A stretch of DNA of 64,000 nt from Polyangium jinanense (lineage in GTDB: Bacteria; Myxococcota; Polyangia; Polyangiales; Polyangiaceae): positions 1-64,000 of the forward strand of contig NZ_JAGTJJ010000006.1 of assembly GCF_028435365.1 (NCBI RefSeq). Reading direction: 5' to 3'. Shown here piece after piece: positions 54,767-64,000 of this stretch. The notes below the pieces were generated by a model that had not been told where the DNA came from, searched no databases, and was given only the letters and a program-made list of their open reading frames with translations. Position numbers and translations under genes: made by a program. Numbering within the stretch: position 1 is the first letter of the stretch; the number at the start of each line of letters is the position of its first letter.

Positions 54767-55498
54767 GTGGCCGACCATCGCGCCCGCCCCACCGTCCGCC
54801 CCCAGAGGCTCGCGCTCGGCGTCCTTGCTCGCGCTCCGATCGCAGGCACGGCGAAGCCTCGCCTCTCTCCACCGCTCTCCCCCGAGGCCGCAGCGGAGCT
54901 CTCGTCGGCGCTCCTCGGCGACGCGCTGAACATGCTGGCCATCTTGCCGATGGCGTATCGCGCGGTGCTCAGCGTATCCGACGAGGAGAGCGCGGTGCTG
55001 CAAAAGCTCGTGCCCGGGCGATGGCAACACGTCGTCTCGGCCGGCACGATGCAGCTCGAGAAGCGGCTCGGCCACGGGCTCGAGCACCTCTTCACGACGG
55101 GCGCGGAGGCGGCGGCGATCGTCACGACCGACGCGCCGTTCATGCCGATCGACGAGGTCTTCGAGGGTCTGCTCTGGCTCGCCGCCAAGCGAAAGCGCGC
55201 TCTGCTCGGACCGACGGGGGCGGGGGGCCTTTACCTCATCGGCACGACGCACCACGAGCCTGCGCTCTTCGACGGCGTGGACTGGACGTCGCCCGGCGTG
55301 CTCGAACGCGCGACGAAGCGCGCCGCGGAGCTCGGCCTGGAGACGCTGCTCCTCAAGCCGACGTACGAGATCGACACGCCCGCGGATCTCGATCGTTTCG
55401 CGCGTGATCTCGCGAGCGGCACGGGAGGACCGGGGATGGCCGTGCCCGCGTGCGCCGCGTTCCTGGCGCGCGCGGGCCTCCGGCCCGTGAACCGCTGA
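54767..55498 (+). CDS. DUF2064/TIGR04282-type transferase
   Basis: A 243-residue nucleotide-sugar transferase-like protein. ALGVLARAPIAGTAKPRLSP matches the family's opening A-R-A-P-x-x-G-x-x-K-x-R-L, and VTTDAPFMP is the metal-binding Asp motif. Characterised relatives are few; some are linked with arsenosugar or sugar metabolism. The start is uncertain: GTG 54767 has a TACGAC box five bases upstream; GTG 54752 and TTG 54731 are alternatives. It ends 10 bases from the convergent nucleotidyltransferase gene. Confidence 0.7.
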   Translation: MADHRARPTVRPQRLALGVLARAPIAGTAKPRLSPPLSPEAAAELSSALLGDALNMLAILPMAYRAVLSVSDEESAVLQKLVPGRWQHVVSAGTMQLEKRLGHGLEHLFTTGAEAAAIVTTDAPFMPIDEVFEGLLWLAAKRKRALLGPTGAGGLYLIGTTHHEPALFDGVDWTSPGVLERATKRAAELGLETLLLKPTYEIDTPADLDRFARDLASGTGGPGMAVPACAAFLARAGLRPVNR

Positions 55499-55508
55499 GC
55501 GGCGGGTT

Positions 55509-56339
55509 TTACTCGGCGTCCGCGGCCGGCTGATACCCCGCGGCCCACGAGCGGCTCACCGGCGCCACGCGCTCGGAGGGCCGCGGATACACGTCGCGAT
55601 CGAGACCGTCGCCGAACATGCGCAAAAGCAGCTCGGCCTGCTCCAGCGCGGCCGGCGTGTCGACATCGATCCAGCGCGCGTCGCCCGCGTCGCACGCGAA
55701 GAACATCCCTTCGTCGGCGAGGGCGCGTACGCCCTCCGAGAGCGAGCAATCGCCCTTCGCCGCGTACACGCGATCGAGCGCCTCGACGAGCGAGGGGCCG
55801 ATGCGGAACACGCCCGTGTCGAGCGCGTCGTACGCCGGGATCTCCTTGCCGATGTCCACGATGCGCCCGCGCTCGACGCGCACCTTCGTGGCGTCGTCGA
55901 GATCGAAGCAGCGCGGGATGTCGTAATCGACGGCGAGCGCGGCCGCGCGACTCGGCAGATCGAGCGCGGCGAGCCGACGCACGATCGCCGGCGCGTACAG
56001 GTGATCGGCCATCGTGAGCAGCGTCCCCGGGACGACGTGCTCACGCGCGGCGAGCAGCGACACGCCGTTCTTTCGCTCGTACTGCGTGTTGCTCACGAAC
56101 GAGATCGACAGGCCGAGGGAGCTCTCCGCGAGCGCGCCGCGAATGAGCTCTTCCTTGTACCCCGTGACCACCACGACCTCGCGGATCCCCTCTGCGCGCA
56201 GCGTCCGGAGGATGCGAACCAGAAGCGGAACCCCGGCGACCGGCTTGAGGGGCTTGGGTGCGATCTCGCCACTCACGAGGCGAGAGCCGGTTCCTGCCGC
56301 GAGCACGATCGCCCGCTCCATCGTTTGTTTTTCAAGCAT
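55509..56339 (-). CDS. Nucleotidyltransferase (phosphocholine/inositol-phosphate cytidylyltransferase-like)
   Basis: A 276-residue NTP transferase. The opening ERAIVLAAGTGSRL (G-x-G-x-R-L) and KPLKPVAGVPLLVRIL are the nucleotide and sugar-phosphate binding signature, with a metal-binding Asp in TMADHLYAP. The family attaches CMP or UMP/TMP to a phosphorylated alcohol or sugar. Because it lies divergent from inositol-3-phosphate synthase (677-base gap) it could activate inositol phosphate. ATG 56339 and 56321 are both possible starts; no ribosome site decides. Substrate is inference. Confidence 0.75.
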   Translation of the reverse strand: MLEKQTMERAIVLAAGTGSRLVSGEIAPKPLKPVAGVPLLVRILRTLRAEGIREVVVVTGYKEELIRGALAESSLGLSISFVSNTQYERKNGVSLLAAREHVVPGTLLTMADHLYAPAIVRRLAALDLPSRAAALAVDYDIPRCFDLDDATKVRVERGRIVDIGKEIPAYDALDTGVFRIGPSLVEALDRVYAAKGDCSLSEGVRALADEGMFFACDAGDARWIDVDTPAALEQAELLLRMFGDGLDRDVYPRPSERVAPVSRSWAAGYQPAADAE

Positions 56340-56411
56340 GGAAGGTGCGGTGCCCAATCCGAAGACGCCCCTCGTAGCACGCCTTCTGCCTGCGAAACAA
56401 TTCCCATCGGT

Positions 56412-56427
56412 CCGCTTTTAAAGGCGG
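56412..56427. promoter_or_regulatory. 16-base palindrome CCGC..GCGG
   Basis: CCGCTTTTAAAGGCGG pairs along its whole length with one G-T wobble. It is 73 bases upstream of the nucleotidyltransferase start. Confidence 0.4.
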
Positions 56428-56444
56428 TGTTCCGGCGCCTCACA

Positions 56445-56464
56445 GTGTTGCAAAAGCGCAACAC
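56445..56464. promoter_or_regulatory. Perfect 7-base inverted repeat, 6-nt loop
   Basis: GTGTTGC and GCAACAC are exact reverse complements separated by AAAAGC. A likely regulator site in the divergent intergenic region. Confidence 0.4.
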
Positions 56465-57004
56465 CCGCCCGACTTCGACACGCGAAGCCGAGCTGCATCG
56501 CCACGTACATCCGACGGGTATCGGCGTGCGAGGCGCGGGAGACGCATCTCCATTCAAAGCAAGCCGGAGGCCAGCGGAGCCGCTACCGTGCCTTCGCACC
56601 TCACGCGTGCGCCTCCAGAAAATCGCGTTGAAACTTCGCAGGAACGTCGTTCACGAGCACGCACACGAGCGAGGTCGAGCGTGCGCGTGGCGCGACAGTG
56701 CGACGTCGTTGCCAGACCCCGTCGAACGTTCGCGTCGTCGCGCGAGCGAGCGTCGTGAAGCGCGCGGCCAGCCGATCCGAGCCGCGTGAGCCCGCGTCCG
56801 CAACGTGACGCTCGCCGCGACCGCCCCGTTCGGGTCAGACCCCGCGCGCCGTGGTCGTTCGTGTCTTCGCGTGGATCGCGCAGATGCCGTGCACACGCCG
56901 CGCGGCACGTCATGCTCCGTGGGCCGACGCTTGCAGGCACCGCTTGAGTGTCCTGTCGCGTTGGCCTAGACATGCCCCCCCTCGGGGCGATCGACGGGAC
57001 ATAC

Positions 57005-57011
57005 GGAGGAG
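57005..57011 (+). promoter_or_regulatory. Shine-Dalgarno of ino1
   Basis: GGAGGAG is five bases before GTG 57017, favouring that start over a Met 23 codons upstream. Confidence 0.65.
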
Positions 57012-57016
57012 CGGGA

Positions 57017-58320
<1,304 letters not shown>

Positions 58321-58330
<10 letters not shown>

Positions 58331-58644
58331 TCGCTGCGCGCCGGGGGCTCGCCCGAACGAGCCCCCGGCTCCTCCTTCGCGCCCACCAGATAGATCACGC
58401 CGAGCAGCACGAACACGAGCCCCGCCGCGCGCTTCACCCAGATCGCCGGCACGTGGCGGCTCACGACCTCCCCGAGGAGCACCGCGACCGCGCTCGTCGC
58501 GCACAGTGCGAGCGCCGAAGCCGCGAAGACCACCCAGCGCGACGAGCCGCTGCCGGCCAGCGTGAGCGTCGCGATCTGCGTCTTGTCGCCCATCTCCGCG
58601 AGGAAGATGGCGGCGAACGTCGAGGCGAAGAGCTTCCAGTCCAT
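58321..58644 (-). CDS. Half-size GDT1/UPF0016 (TMEM165-like) cation transporter
   Basis: A 107-residue membrane protein with about three helices. The signature EMGDKT is at residues 17-22. Full-size GDT1-family members (Mn2+/Ca2+ exporters such as MneA) contain two copies of E-x-G-D-K-T; here only one repeat is present, so the protein may dimerise or pair with another half-size protein. ATG at 58644 is chosen because the motif sits at the usual distance. Its stop lies inside the ino1 3' end. It is followed on the same strand by nothing closer than the nucleotidyltransferase gene. Confidence 0.82.
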
Positions 58645-58694
58645 CCGCCGAGCGTGACGCGGCCCGGCGCCACGAACAAGCGCGCTCGCGCCCG

Positions 58695-59819
58695 CTAGCC
58701 CCGCGGCGGCGCGTAGAAGTCGACGATGCGGATCGGTTCGGTCAGACGAACCCGCACGCTTTGACGATCGCCTCGCACGTCGCCGCCGATCTGGAACGCC
58801 GTCGGCGGGTCCATCTCGATCGTGATGTCGTCGACGAAGAAGTCGAACGTGTTCTCGAGGTTCTCGTACTCGCCGCGCCAGATCGTCTGGAAGTTCGACA
58901 CGAAGGCCACGGGCGAGAGGTTCGTCACGCGGAGCTGCATGCGGTCCGGCCTGTCCTCCGCGTACGGGAACATGCGGAAACCGAAGCCGTAATACGGGAT
59001 CGTCGCGACACACGCGAGCTTCGCCGGTCCCTCGTAGATCACGCCGCCCTTGCGGATCGGCGCGCCGAGGATCGCCCCCTTCTCGCCCACGCGCACGGCG
59101 TCGCTCCCCGTGTTGATCACGCGGCAGTGCGGCGTGCGGCGCACGAAGTAGCTCGGCAAGGTCTTCGTCGTCGCCGCGATCGCGTACGACACGATGCCCG
59201 GCGCGATTCGCTTCAGGGGCCCACGCGCGAGCAGGCCCTTCACCCGCGTGTAGTCCTTGAGCATCTCCGCATCGATGCCGAAGCCGCAGAACGGCGAGAG
59301 CACGCCCTCGGCCTCGACGAGCCGAAGCCACCGGCTCCCCGCGTCGGCGCGCAGGCGCGAGAGATCCACCGCGAGCCCGCGGAACCCGCCCGAGCCTTTC
59401 TCGCCCGCGCCGCTCGCGCCGAGCACCCACGCGAGCGAGTTGCCCGTGCCGAGCCGCAAGAGACCGAAGCGCGGCATCGGCGCGTTCCTTCGCTTCGCTT
59501 CGTTCACGACGGCCGTGACGACCGACGTGAACGTCCCGTCCCCGCCGCCGGTGAGGATCGTCTCGTAGCCGCGATCGACGAGGGTCCGCGCGATGCCCTC
59601 GCTCTCCTCGACGCTGCGCGACACGAAGAGATCGCCGCTGTCGAGGATCTGATCGAGCGTCTCGATGACCTCCGCCGTGACGCTCTTGGCGTTGCCGTTG
59701 ACGACCACGGCGATGCGGGGCAGGGCCGGGCCGGCGGACCGGGCCGGCCCTTCGGGCCTCGACGAGGTGGCCTCGAGGTCCGTTCCGGGGGGGAGGGGCG
59801 CGTCGGTGCGAGAGGCCAT
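58695..59819 (-). CDS. Diacylglycerol kinase-family lipid kinase
   Basis: A 374-residue lipid kinase of the DAGK catalytic family. Conserved features: NGNAKSVTAEVIETL (ATP-binding), GGGDGTFTSVV (metal/phosphate loop) and LGTGNSLAW. Substrate could be diacylglycerol, a sphingoid base or another lipid. A 35-residue N-terminal extension precedes the domain. A TAGATC box lies eight bases before the ATG and no ribosome site is seen. It precedes the GDT1-like gene on the same strand by 50 bases, so both may be cotranscribed. Confidence 0.87.
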   Translation of the reverse strand: MASRTDAPLPPGTDLEATSSRPEGPARSAGPALPRIAVVVNGNAKSVTAEVIETLDQILDSGDLFVSRSVEESEGIARTLVDRGYETILTGGGDGTFTSVVTAVVNEAKRRNAPMPRFGLLRLGTGNSLAWVLGASGAGEKGSGGFRGLAVDLSRLRADAGSRWLRLVEAEGVLSPFCGFGIDAEMLKDYTRVKGLLARGPLKRIAPGIVSYAIAATTKTLPSYFVRRTPHCRVINTGSDAVRVGEKGAILGAPIRKGGVIYEGPAKLACVATIPYYGFGFRMFPYAEDRPDRMQLRVTNLSPVAFVSNFQTIWRGEYENLENTFDFFVDDITIEMDPPTAFQIGGDVRGDRQSVRVRLTEPIRIVDFYAPPRG

Positions 59820-59827
59820 GGGCGGCG

Positions 59828-59833
59828 GATCTA
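59828..59833 (-). promoter_or_regulatory. -10 box of the lipid kinase gene
   Basis: On the minus strand TAGATC is eight bases before the ATG at 59819; no Shine-Dalgarno. Confidence 0.4.
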
Positions 59834-59998
59834 GCACGAAAACGGCCTCTTCCCCGCCTGCCCCCCCCGTCGCCGGAACCGCTTCGCCTAGCCTTGCCCG
59901 CCCGCCCGCGCGGACACAAACTGACCATACGTCCGAAGTTTCTGGACGGACTGGCTCAAATTTTGGTAAGGCGACGGGCGTATAGCCTTCACGTGCAC

Positions 59999-60028
59999 TT
60001 GACAGCCGTCCGGCTCGAACCGTACGGC
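59999..60028 (+). promoter_or_regulatory. Candidate promoter of the gene at 60093
   Basis: A perfect TTGACA (59999-60004) is followed after 18 bases by TACGGC (60023-60028), a poor -10. An additional CGTCC/GGACG inverted repeat lies about 50 bases further upstream. The rest of the gap 59820-60092 shows nothing else. Confidence 0.4.
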
Positions 60029-60092
60029 GCGCCCCAGTTCGCGTGACGATACGCGTGGGACGGGGATTATCGCAGAAGCGGGACGCAGCGAC

Positions 60093-60755
60093 ATGGCGAA
60101 ATCGACAAAGACGAAGAGCTCGGAGAAACGCTCCGCGAAGAAACATTCGAGCTCGCGCGCGAGCGGCGACGCCCCGAAATCCGGGACGAAGGCCCGGGAG
60201 AAGGACGACGACGCCAAGGGCTCGAAGCGCAAGCTCGGTCTGCGGGGAGCCGCGCCGTGGGCCGCTCGCCACGCGGCCAAGCATGCCGCCGAGGCGCGGG
60301 CCCGGGCCGCCGAGCCTGCCCCGCCGGGCAGCGCGCGCGCCACGATCCGCGTGCCGGAAGGGGCCGACGCGATCAAGGCGAAGATCGCCGAGCTCCACAA
60401 CCAGACCACGAAGATCCGCACCCTGCGCAAGCGCATGGAGAAGGGGTTCTTCGACATCGGCCTGGTCCTCGCCGAGATCCAGGAGCAACAGCTCTTCCAG
60501 GCGAAGGGCTACGGCTCGTTCGAGGCTTTCCTCGAGCGTGAGATCGACTTCGGCAAGCAGACCTCGCTGAAGCTCGTGAAGCTGTCGAAGGTCTTCCAGC
60601 GCGAGGCCGCCCTCGACCACGGCATGGACCGCTGCATGCTGGCCCTCGCCGCGCTCGACGGCGAAGCCGCGCCGAAGGCCGCGCCCTCGACGCCGGGCCC
60701 CATGGCCGCGCTCCCGCTGCCCCTCAAGCCCCCGATGCGCGCCGCCGGCGGCTGA
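60093..60755 (+). CDS. Lys-rich-tailed protein with DUF3102-like core
   Basis: A 220-residue protein. Residues 1-50 are a Lys/Ser/Arg-rich tail resembling histone H1 or myxobacterial nucleoid proteins. A helical core (about 85-175) with GFFDIGLVLAEIQEQQLF and GYGSFEAFLEREIDFGKQTSLK resembles plasmid/phage DUF3102-type domains. The C-terminus is Pro/Ala-rich. A DNA-binding or chromosome-organising role is plausible but not shown. A rho-independent terminator follows at 60799-60844. Confidence 0.65.
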   Translation: MAKSTKTKSSEKRSAKKHSSSRASGDAPKSGTKAREKDDDAKGSKRKLGLRGAAPWAARHAAKHAAEARARAAEPAPPGSARATIRVPEGADAIKAKIAELHNQTTKIRTLRKRMEKGFFDIGLVLAEIQEQQLFQAKGYGSFEAFLEREIDFGKQTSLKLVKLSKVFQREAALDHGMDRCMLALAALDGEAAPKAAPSTPGPMAALPLPLKPPMRAAGG

Positions 60756-60798
60756 TCCGAAGCGGGCCGGCCCTCCCGGCCCTCGCTTCGAAACCACG

Positions 60799-60844
60799 AC
60801 GTCCCCCTCCCCGGCGCGCGCTGGGAAGGGGGACGTTCGTTTTT
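60799..60844 (+). terminator. Rho-independent terminator
   Basis: Arms 60799-60811 and 60823-60836 form a stem of 13 pairs with a one-base bulge; T5 follows at 60840-60844. It lies 43 bases after the stop of the Lys-rich gene. On the other strand there is no comparable T-run. Confidence 0.85.
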
Positions 60845-60862
60845 ACGTTCGGCCGGGTAGGC

Positions 60863-62503
60863 TCAGGGGGTCGAGCCGGCGCGCTCCAGCGCGATCTTCC
60901 TCCGCGCCGCGAGCGGGTGCTCCGACAGGCTCCGGTGCCGGTCGAGGCCGATCAGCTCCAGCACGCGCCCGTTCCGCTCGAACTCGCCCCGGAGCTCATG
61001 GAGCTTCTCCATCACGGTGTGATCCACGAGGCGGGCATGGTCGAAGTCGACGACCACGTGCTTCGCCTCGTGTTTCGCGAGCTTCCCCTTGATCGAGAGG
61101 TAGTTGCTGAACACCGCGGCGTGCCGGATCCGGAGCACGACGCGATCCTCGAACGAACGCTCCTCGATGTCGGGCCGGAACAGGCTCTTGATGGGCGCCC
61201 CGTTCACGACGTGCACGACCATCTTGATCACGATGCCAGCCGCCACGCCGACGAGCAGGTCGGTCGCGATCGTCACGACGGTCGTCGACACGAACACGAG
61301 GAGCTGCTCGCGACCGATGCGGAACGTCTTGACGAACTCGTGGGGGGAGGCGAGGCGCGTGCCCGTGTAGATCAGCATCGCCGCGAGGGCCGCGAGGGGG
61401 ATGCGGTGGATGAGGCCGGGCAAGAACGCCACGAAGAGCAGCAAGAACAGCCCGTGGAAGAAGTTCGACAGCTTCGACCGCGCGCCGTAGCCGATGTTCG
61501 CCGAGCTGCGCACGATCTCCGAGATCATGGGCAGGCCGCCGATGAGGCCCGCCACGAGGTTGCCCACGCCCGTCGCGAGCAGGTCCTTGTCGAGGTTCGA
61601 GCGGCGCTTTTCCGGATCCAGCGCGTCGACGGCCTTGGCGCTGAGCAAGCTCTCGATGCTGCCGACGAGCGCGAACATCGTGATGTACTTGAGCGACGTC
61701 CCCGAGAGCACCGCGCTGAAGTCCGGCGTCGTCACCGCGGCGAGCAAGTTTCCCGGGAGGTTCACCAGGAAGTTCGGGCCGATCTTGTAGTCGTGGTGGT
61801 TGATCGAGAACGTGTACGTGTGCTCGTGCTCGAGGTCGAACACGTGCGCGAGCGGCACCGCGAGGGCGAGGACGAAAAGCGGGGCGGGGATCTTCTTGAG
61901 GGCTGGGACGCGCTTCGAGACGACGGGGAACAGGAACAGGATCGCGAGGCTTGCGACGCCGATGATCGCGATCTCCGGATTCAGGCGCCCGAGGCTCCGC
62001 GGGATCTCGAAGAGCAGGGGGAGCGGCTCCTTGGCCTCGGGCGTCACGCCGAGCGCCACGTGGACCTGCTTCGAGCAAATGATGATGCCGATCGCCGCGA
62101 GCATCCCGTGCACCACGGACGAGGGGAAAAAATCGCCGAGGGCTCCGGCGCGCGCGAGGGCAAACCCGATCTGGAGCACGGCGGCCACCACGATCGTGGC
62201 GAGGGCGCGTCGATAACCGACCGAGCCGTTACCATTGCCGAGCTCCGTGACCGCGCCGAGTGCGATGACGATGAGCCCCGCGGCGGGCCCCTTGATGGTG
62301 AGCGTCGCGCTGCCTATCCATGTGGCGATCACGCCGCCGATGACGGCCGTGATGATGCCCGCCACGGGCGGAAAACCGCTCGCCATGGCGATGCCGAGGC
62401 AAAGCGGTAATGCGATCAGAAAGACGAGAAATCCGGCGACGAGGTCGTTCCGGATGGAAGGCGCGCCCGTGGGCACACCGGCGCTCTGGTCCGGCTTGTC
62501 CAT
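60863..62503 (-). CDS. SulP-family anion transporter with C-terminal STAS domain
   Basis: A 546-residue polytopic protein with about ten to twelve helices. GIAMASGFPPVAGIITAVIGG and SATLTIKGPAAGLIVIALGA are core SulP motifs; the C-terminal STAS domain spans about 445-535 (VVLRIRHAAVFSNYLSIKGK and VVVDFDHARLVDHTVMEKL). SulP members carry sulfate, bicarbonate or dicarboxylates. A divergent NuoM-type gene is 185 bases away with a 14-bp palindrome between. RBS is AGAGGG before the ATG. A bicarbonate role is a guess from the neighbour. Confidence 0.9.
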   Translation of the reverse strand: MDKPDQSAGVPTGAPSIRNDLVAGFLVFLIALPLCLGIAMASGFPPVAGIITAVIGGVIATWIGSATLTIKGPAAGLIVIALGAVTELGNGNGSVGYRRALATIVVAAVLQIGFALARAGALGDFFPSSVVHGMLAAIGIIICSKQVHVALGVTPEAKEPLPLLFEIPRSLGRLNPEIAIIGVASLAILFLFPVVSKRVPALKKIPAPLFVLALAVPLAHVFDLEHEHTYTFSINHHDYKIGPNFLVNLPGNLLAAVTTPDFSAVLSGTSLKYITMFALVGSIESLLSAKAVDALDPEKRRSNLDKDLLATGVGNLVAGLIGGLPMISEIVRSSANIGYGARSKLSNFFHGLFLLLFVAFLPGLIHRIPLAALAAMLIYTGTRLASPHEFVKTFRIGREQLLVFVSTTVVTIATDLLVGVAAGIVIKMVVHVVNGAPIKSLFRPDIEERSFEDRVVLRIRHAAVFSNYLSIKGKLAKHEAKHVVVDFDHARLVDHTVMEKLHELRGEFERNGRVLELIGLDRHRSLSEHPLAARRKIALERAGSTP

Positions 62504-62547
62504 AAAACCCTCTGCGGATCGGTCACGGACATCGAAATTCCGTACCC

Positions 62548-62563
62548 CACGACCTCGGTCGTG
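62548..62563. promoter_or_regulatory. Inverted repeat CACGAC/GTCGTG
   Basis: Six-base perfect arms around CTCG in the gap between the SulP and NuoM-type genes. Confidence 0.35.
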
Positions 62564-62599
62564 CGATCCGATCCACAAGACGGATCGAGGCGACCGACA

Positions 62600-62613
62600 G
62601 GTTCCCGGGAACC
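62600..62613. promoter_or_regulatory. 14-bp perfect palindrome
   Basis: GGTTCCCGGGAACC reads the same on both strands and lies in the divergent gap at 62504-62688, a probable operator for one or both genes. Confidence 0.55.
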
Positions 62614-62688
62614 AACTCGGAGCTCGTCCCGTCCCACGACGCAAGCAGCACACGCAAGGACGCCCGTCCCTGCGATAGCCATTGTTTT

Positions 62689-64000
62689 ATGCCAAGTCTC
62701 CTCTTGACGATTTTCCCGCCCTTGCTCGGCGCGATCTTCGTCATTCTGCTTCCGCCCGGGAAAGCCCGGATGATCAAGGGCGTCGCGCTCTTCCACGCGG
62801 CGCTCGCATTCATCGCATCGTGGAGCCTCGTCCCGTCGTTCGACCGGACCACCTCCGCGCTGCAATTCGTCGCGCCATTCCCGTGGTCCCCGGATGCGGA
62901 CGGCTCCGCCGCGCTCGGCGTCGACGGAATCTCCTTTCCGATGGTGCTCCTGACGACGCTCGTGATGCTCGTCGCGCTCGTCGCCTCGCTCCACGGCACG
63001 CACCGGGTGAAGGGATATTTCGCCTGGTTTTTGCTCCTCGAATTCGCGGTCCTCGGCGTCTTCACCTCGCTCTCGTGGTCGCTCTTTTACGTCTTCTGGG
63101 AGCTCACCCTCGTCCCTCTGTTTTTCCTGGTCAGCGTGTGGGGCGGGAAAAACCGGTCGGCCGCGAGCATGAGCTTCTTCCTGTACACGCTCGCCGGCTC
63201 GGTCCTGATGCTCGTCGCCATCCTCGCGCTGCACCTCTCGGTGCCGAAGCACGGCTTCGGGATGGTCGAGATGCAAAACGCGAGCGCCGGGCTCGGCCGG
63301 GCGACGCAGGTCCTCCTCTTCCTCGGCCTCTTCGCGGGCCTCGCGGTGAAGATCCCCGTTTTCCCGCTGCATGGATGGCTCCCGCTCGCGTACGTCGAAT
63401 CCGAGCCGCCCGTCAGCATGGTCTTTTCGGCCGTGCTCGCGAAGATGGGCGCGTATGGCCTGCTCCGCCTCACGGCGCTCTTGCCTGCCGGCGCGGAGTC
63501 CCTCGTGCCGCTCCTCTTCCTGCTCGGCCTCGTCAATATCGTCTACGGCGCGCTCCTCGCGTTTCGCCAGCCCGATCTCAAGACCATGGTGGCCTATGGC
63601 TCGATGAGCCACATGGGCTTCGTCTTGATCGGCGTCTCCTCCCTGAACGACGCCGGGCTCACGGGCGCCACGATGCAGATGTGCACGCACGGCGTCTCCA
63701 GCGCCGCGCTCTTCCTCCTCGTCGGCGCGCTCGAGCGTCGCACGAAGACCCGCGATTTGCGCCAGTACGGCGGCCTCGCGAGCGTCACGCCGCGGTTTTT
63801 CGTGGCGCTGTCCCTCGCGCTCCTCGGATCGATGGGTTTGCCCGGGCTCGCCGGCTTCGTCAGCGAGCTGTCCACGCTCGTCGGCACGTTCCAGCGGTAC
63901 GAATATTTTGCTGGAATCGCGACCGTCGGCGTCCTCATCACGGCCGGATATTCGATGCGCGCCATTGGCCGCCTCTTCTTCGGCCCCTTGAATCCCCGCT
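62689..64000 (+). CDS. nuoM: NADH-quinone oxidoreductase subunit M-like protein (partial)
   Basis: First 437 residues of a Mrp/NuoM-family membrane protein; the 3' end lies outside. Conserved proton-path residues are Glu138 in FYVFWELTLVP and Lys221 in LAVKIPVFPLHGW. The usual D-A-H-x-E-A-P after WLP is replaced by WLPLAYVESEPPVS, a departure from classical NuoM. The ATG at 62689 opens a long frame with no stop in the window. Because it starts alone, divergent from a SulP gene, it could belong to a separate complex rather than to complex I. Confidence 0.88.
   Translation, partial: MPSLLLTIFPPLLGAIFVILLPPGKARMIKGVALFHAALAFIASWSLVPSFDRTTSALQFVAPFPWSPDADGSAALGVDGISFPMVLLTTLVMLVALVASLHGTHRVKGYFAWFLLLEFAVLGVFTSLSWSLFYVFWELTLVPLFFLVSVWGGKNRSAASMSFFLYTLAGSVLMLVAILALHLSVPKHGFGMVEMQNASAGLGRATQVLLFLGLFAGLAVKIPVFPLHGWLPLAYVESEPPVSMVFSAVLAKMGAYGLLRLTALLPAGAESLVPLLFLLGLVNIVYGALLAFRQPDLKTMVAYGSMSHMGFVLIGVSSLNDAGLTGATMQMCTHGVSSAALFLLVGALERRTKTRDLRQYGGLASVTPRFFVALSLALLGSMGLPGLAGFVSELSTLVGTFQRYEYFAGIATVGVLITAGYSMRAIGRLFFGPLNPR

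Larger units (their letters stand above)
56340..57016. other. Long intergenic region between nucleotidyltransferase and ino1
   Basis: 677 bases with no convincing gene or RNA. It holds a 16-base palindrome at 56412-56427 and an inverted repeat at 56445-56464, with many short CGTCG-type repeats. The strong ribosome site of ino1 lies at its right end. Confidence 0.5.

Noticed and set aside
62689..64000. Minus-strand frames opposite the NuoM-type gene
   Set aside because: The plus-strand frame has conserved Glu and Lys of the family and continues off the window, while the minus frames are low complexity.

Overview
The window is a very GC-rich, gene-dense bacterial chromosome segment. Gene content points to a myxobacterium (Myxococcota, probably Polyangiales): many predicted lipoproteins, a soluble Hanks-type kinase, a minor pilin/PilY1 operon, HEAT- and TPR-repeat proteins, and long antisense shadow frames caused by GC-rich third positions. 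This placement is an inference. I found no rRNA, tRNA, CRISPR array, prophage or insertion sequence. I call 54 genes; the last runs off the right end.

Layout. 1-217: a cluster of short perfect hairpins. 218-3076: MaoC-type hydratase, a membrane-anchored parvulin with a polyacidic tail, and a lipoprotein. 3273-10592: a translationally coupled minor-pilin operon (FimT/GspH, PilV, PilW, PilX, PilY1) ending in a lipoprotein. 10719-13671: glycine cleavage genes gcvT, gcvH, gcvPA, with no gcvPB beside them. 13688-20513: envelope genes, namely a barrel-like protein, a lipase, a GT-C-like membrane protein, a TPR protein, and a SUKH-like protein coupled to a lipase-like lipoprotein. 20758-24548: a five-gene CoA-ester catabolic operon (SDR, RidA, MarR, enoyl-CoA hydratase, acyl-CoA dehydrogenase), followed by an Rpn-like gene and an Old Yellow Enzyme-type reductase.

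27137-29842: secreted proteins. 29941-33608: an RsbQ-like alpha/beta hydrolase overlapping a large hybrid histidine kinase, which I consider the most interesting signalling module. 33690-38742: an operon of two homologous ~600-residue lipoproteins and a FadL-like outer-membrane channel, a candidate undescribed envelope system. 38986-46903: secreted proteins, a GuaB1-type GMP reductase, a ferritin-like protein with a Cys-rich head, a Ser/Thr kinase divergent from a propeller-like lipoprotein, and an M15-type peptidase. 46985-48816: TetR regulator coupled to an AmpG-like transporter. 48829-54556: YfbK-like vWA lipoprotein, periplasmic HEAT-repeat protein and a membrane protein. 54767-59819: DUF2064-type transferase, sugar/alcohol-phosphate nucleotidyltransferase, inositol-3-phosphate synthase, a half-size GDT1-family transporter and a lipid kinase, together suggesting inositol or lipid head-group metabolism. 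60093-64000: a Lys-rich DNA-binding-like protein, a SulP anion transporter and a divergent NuoM-type subunit.

Across the window many start codons lack a Shine-Dalgarno sequence and instead have a TAnnnT-like box six bases upstream, the signature of leaderless transcription. Lipoproteins are unusually frequent (at least ten genes).
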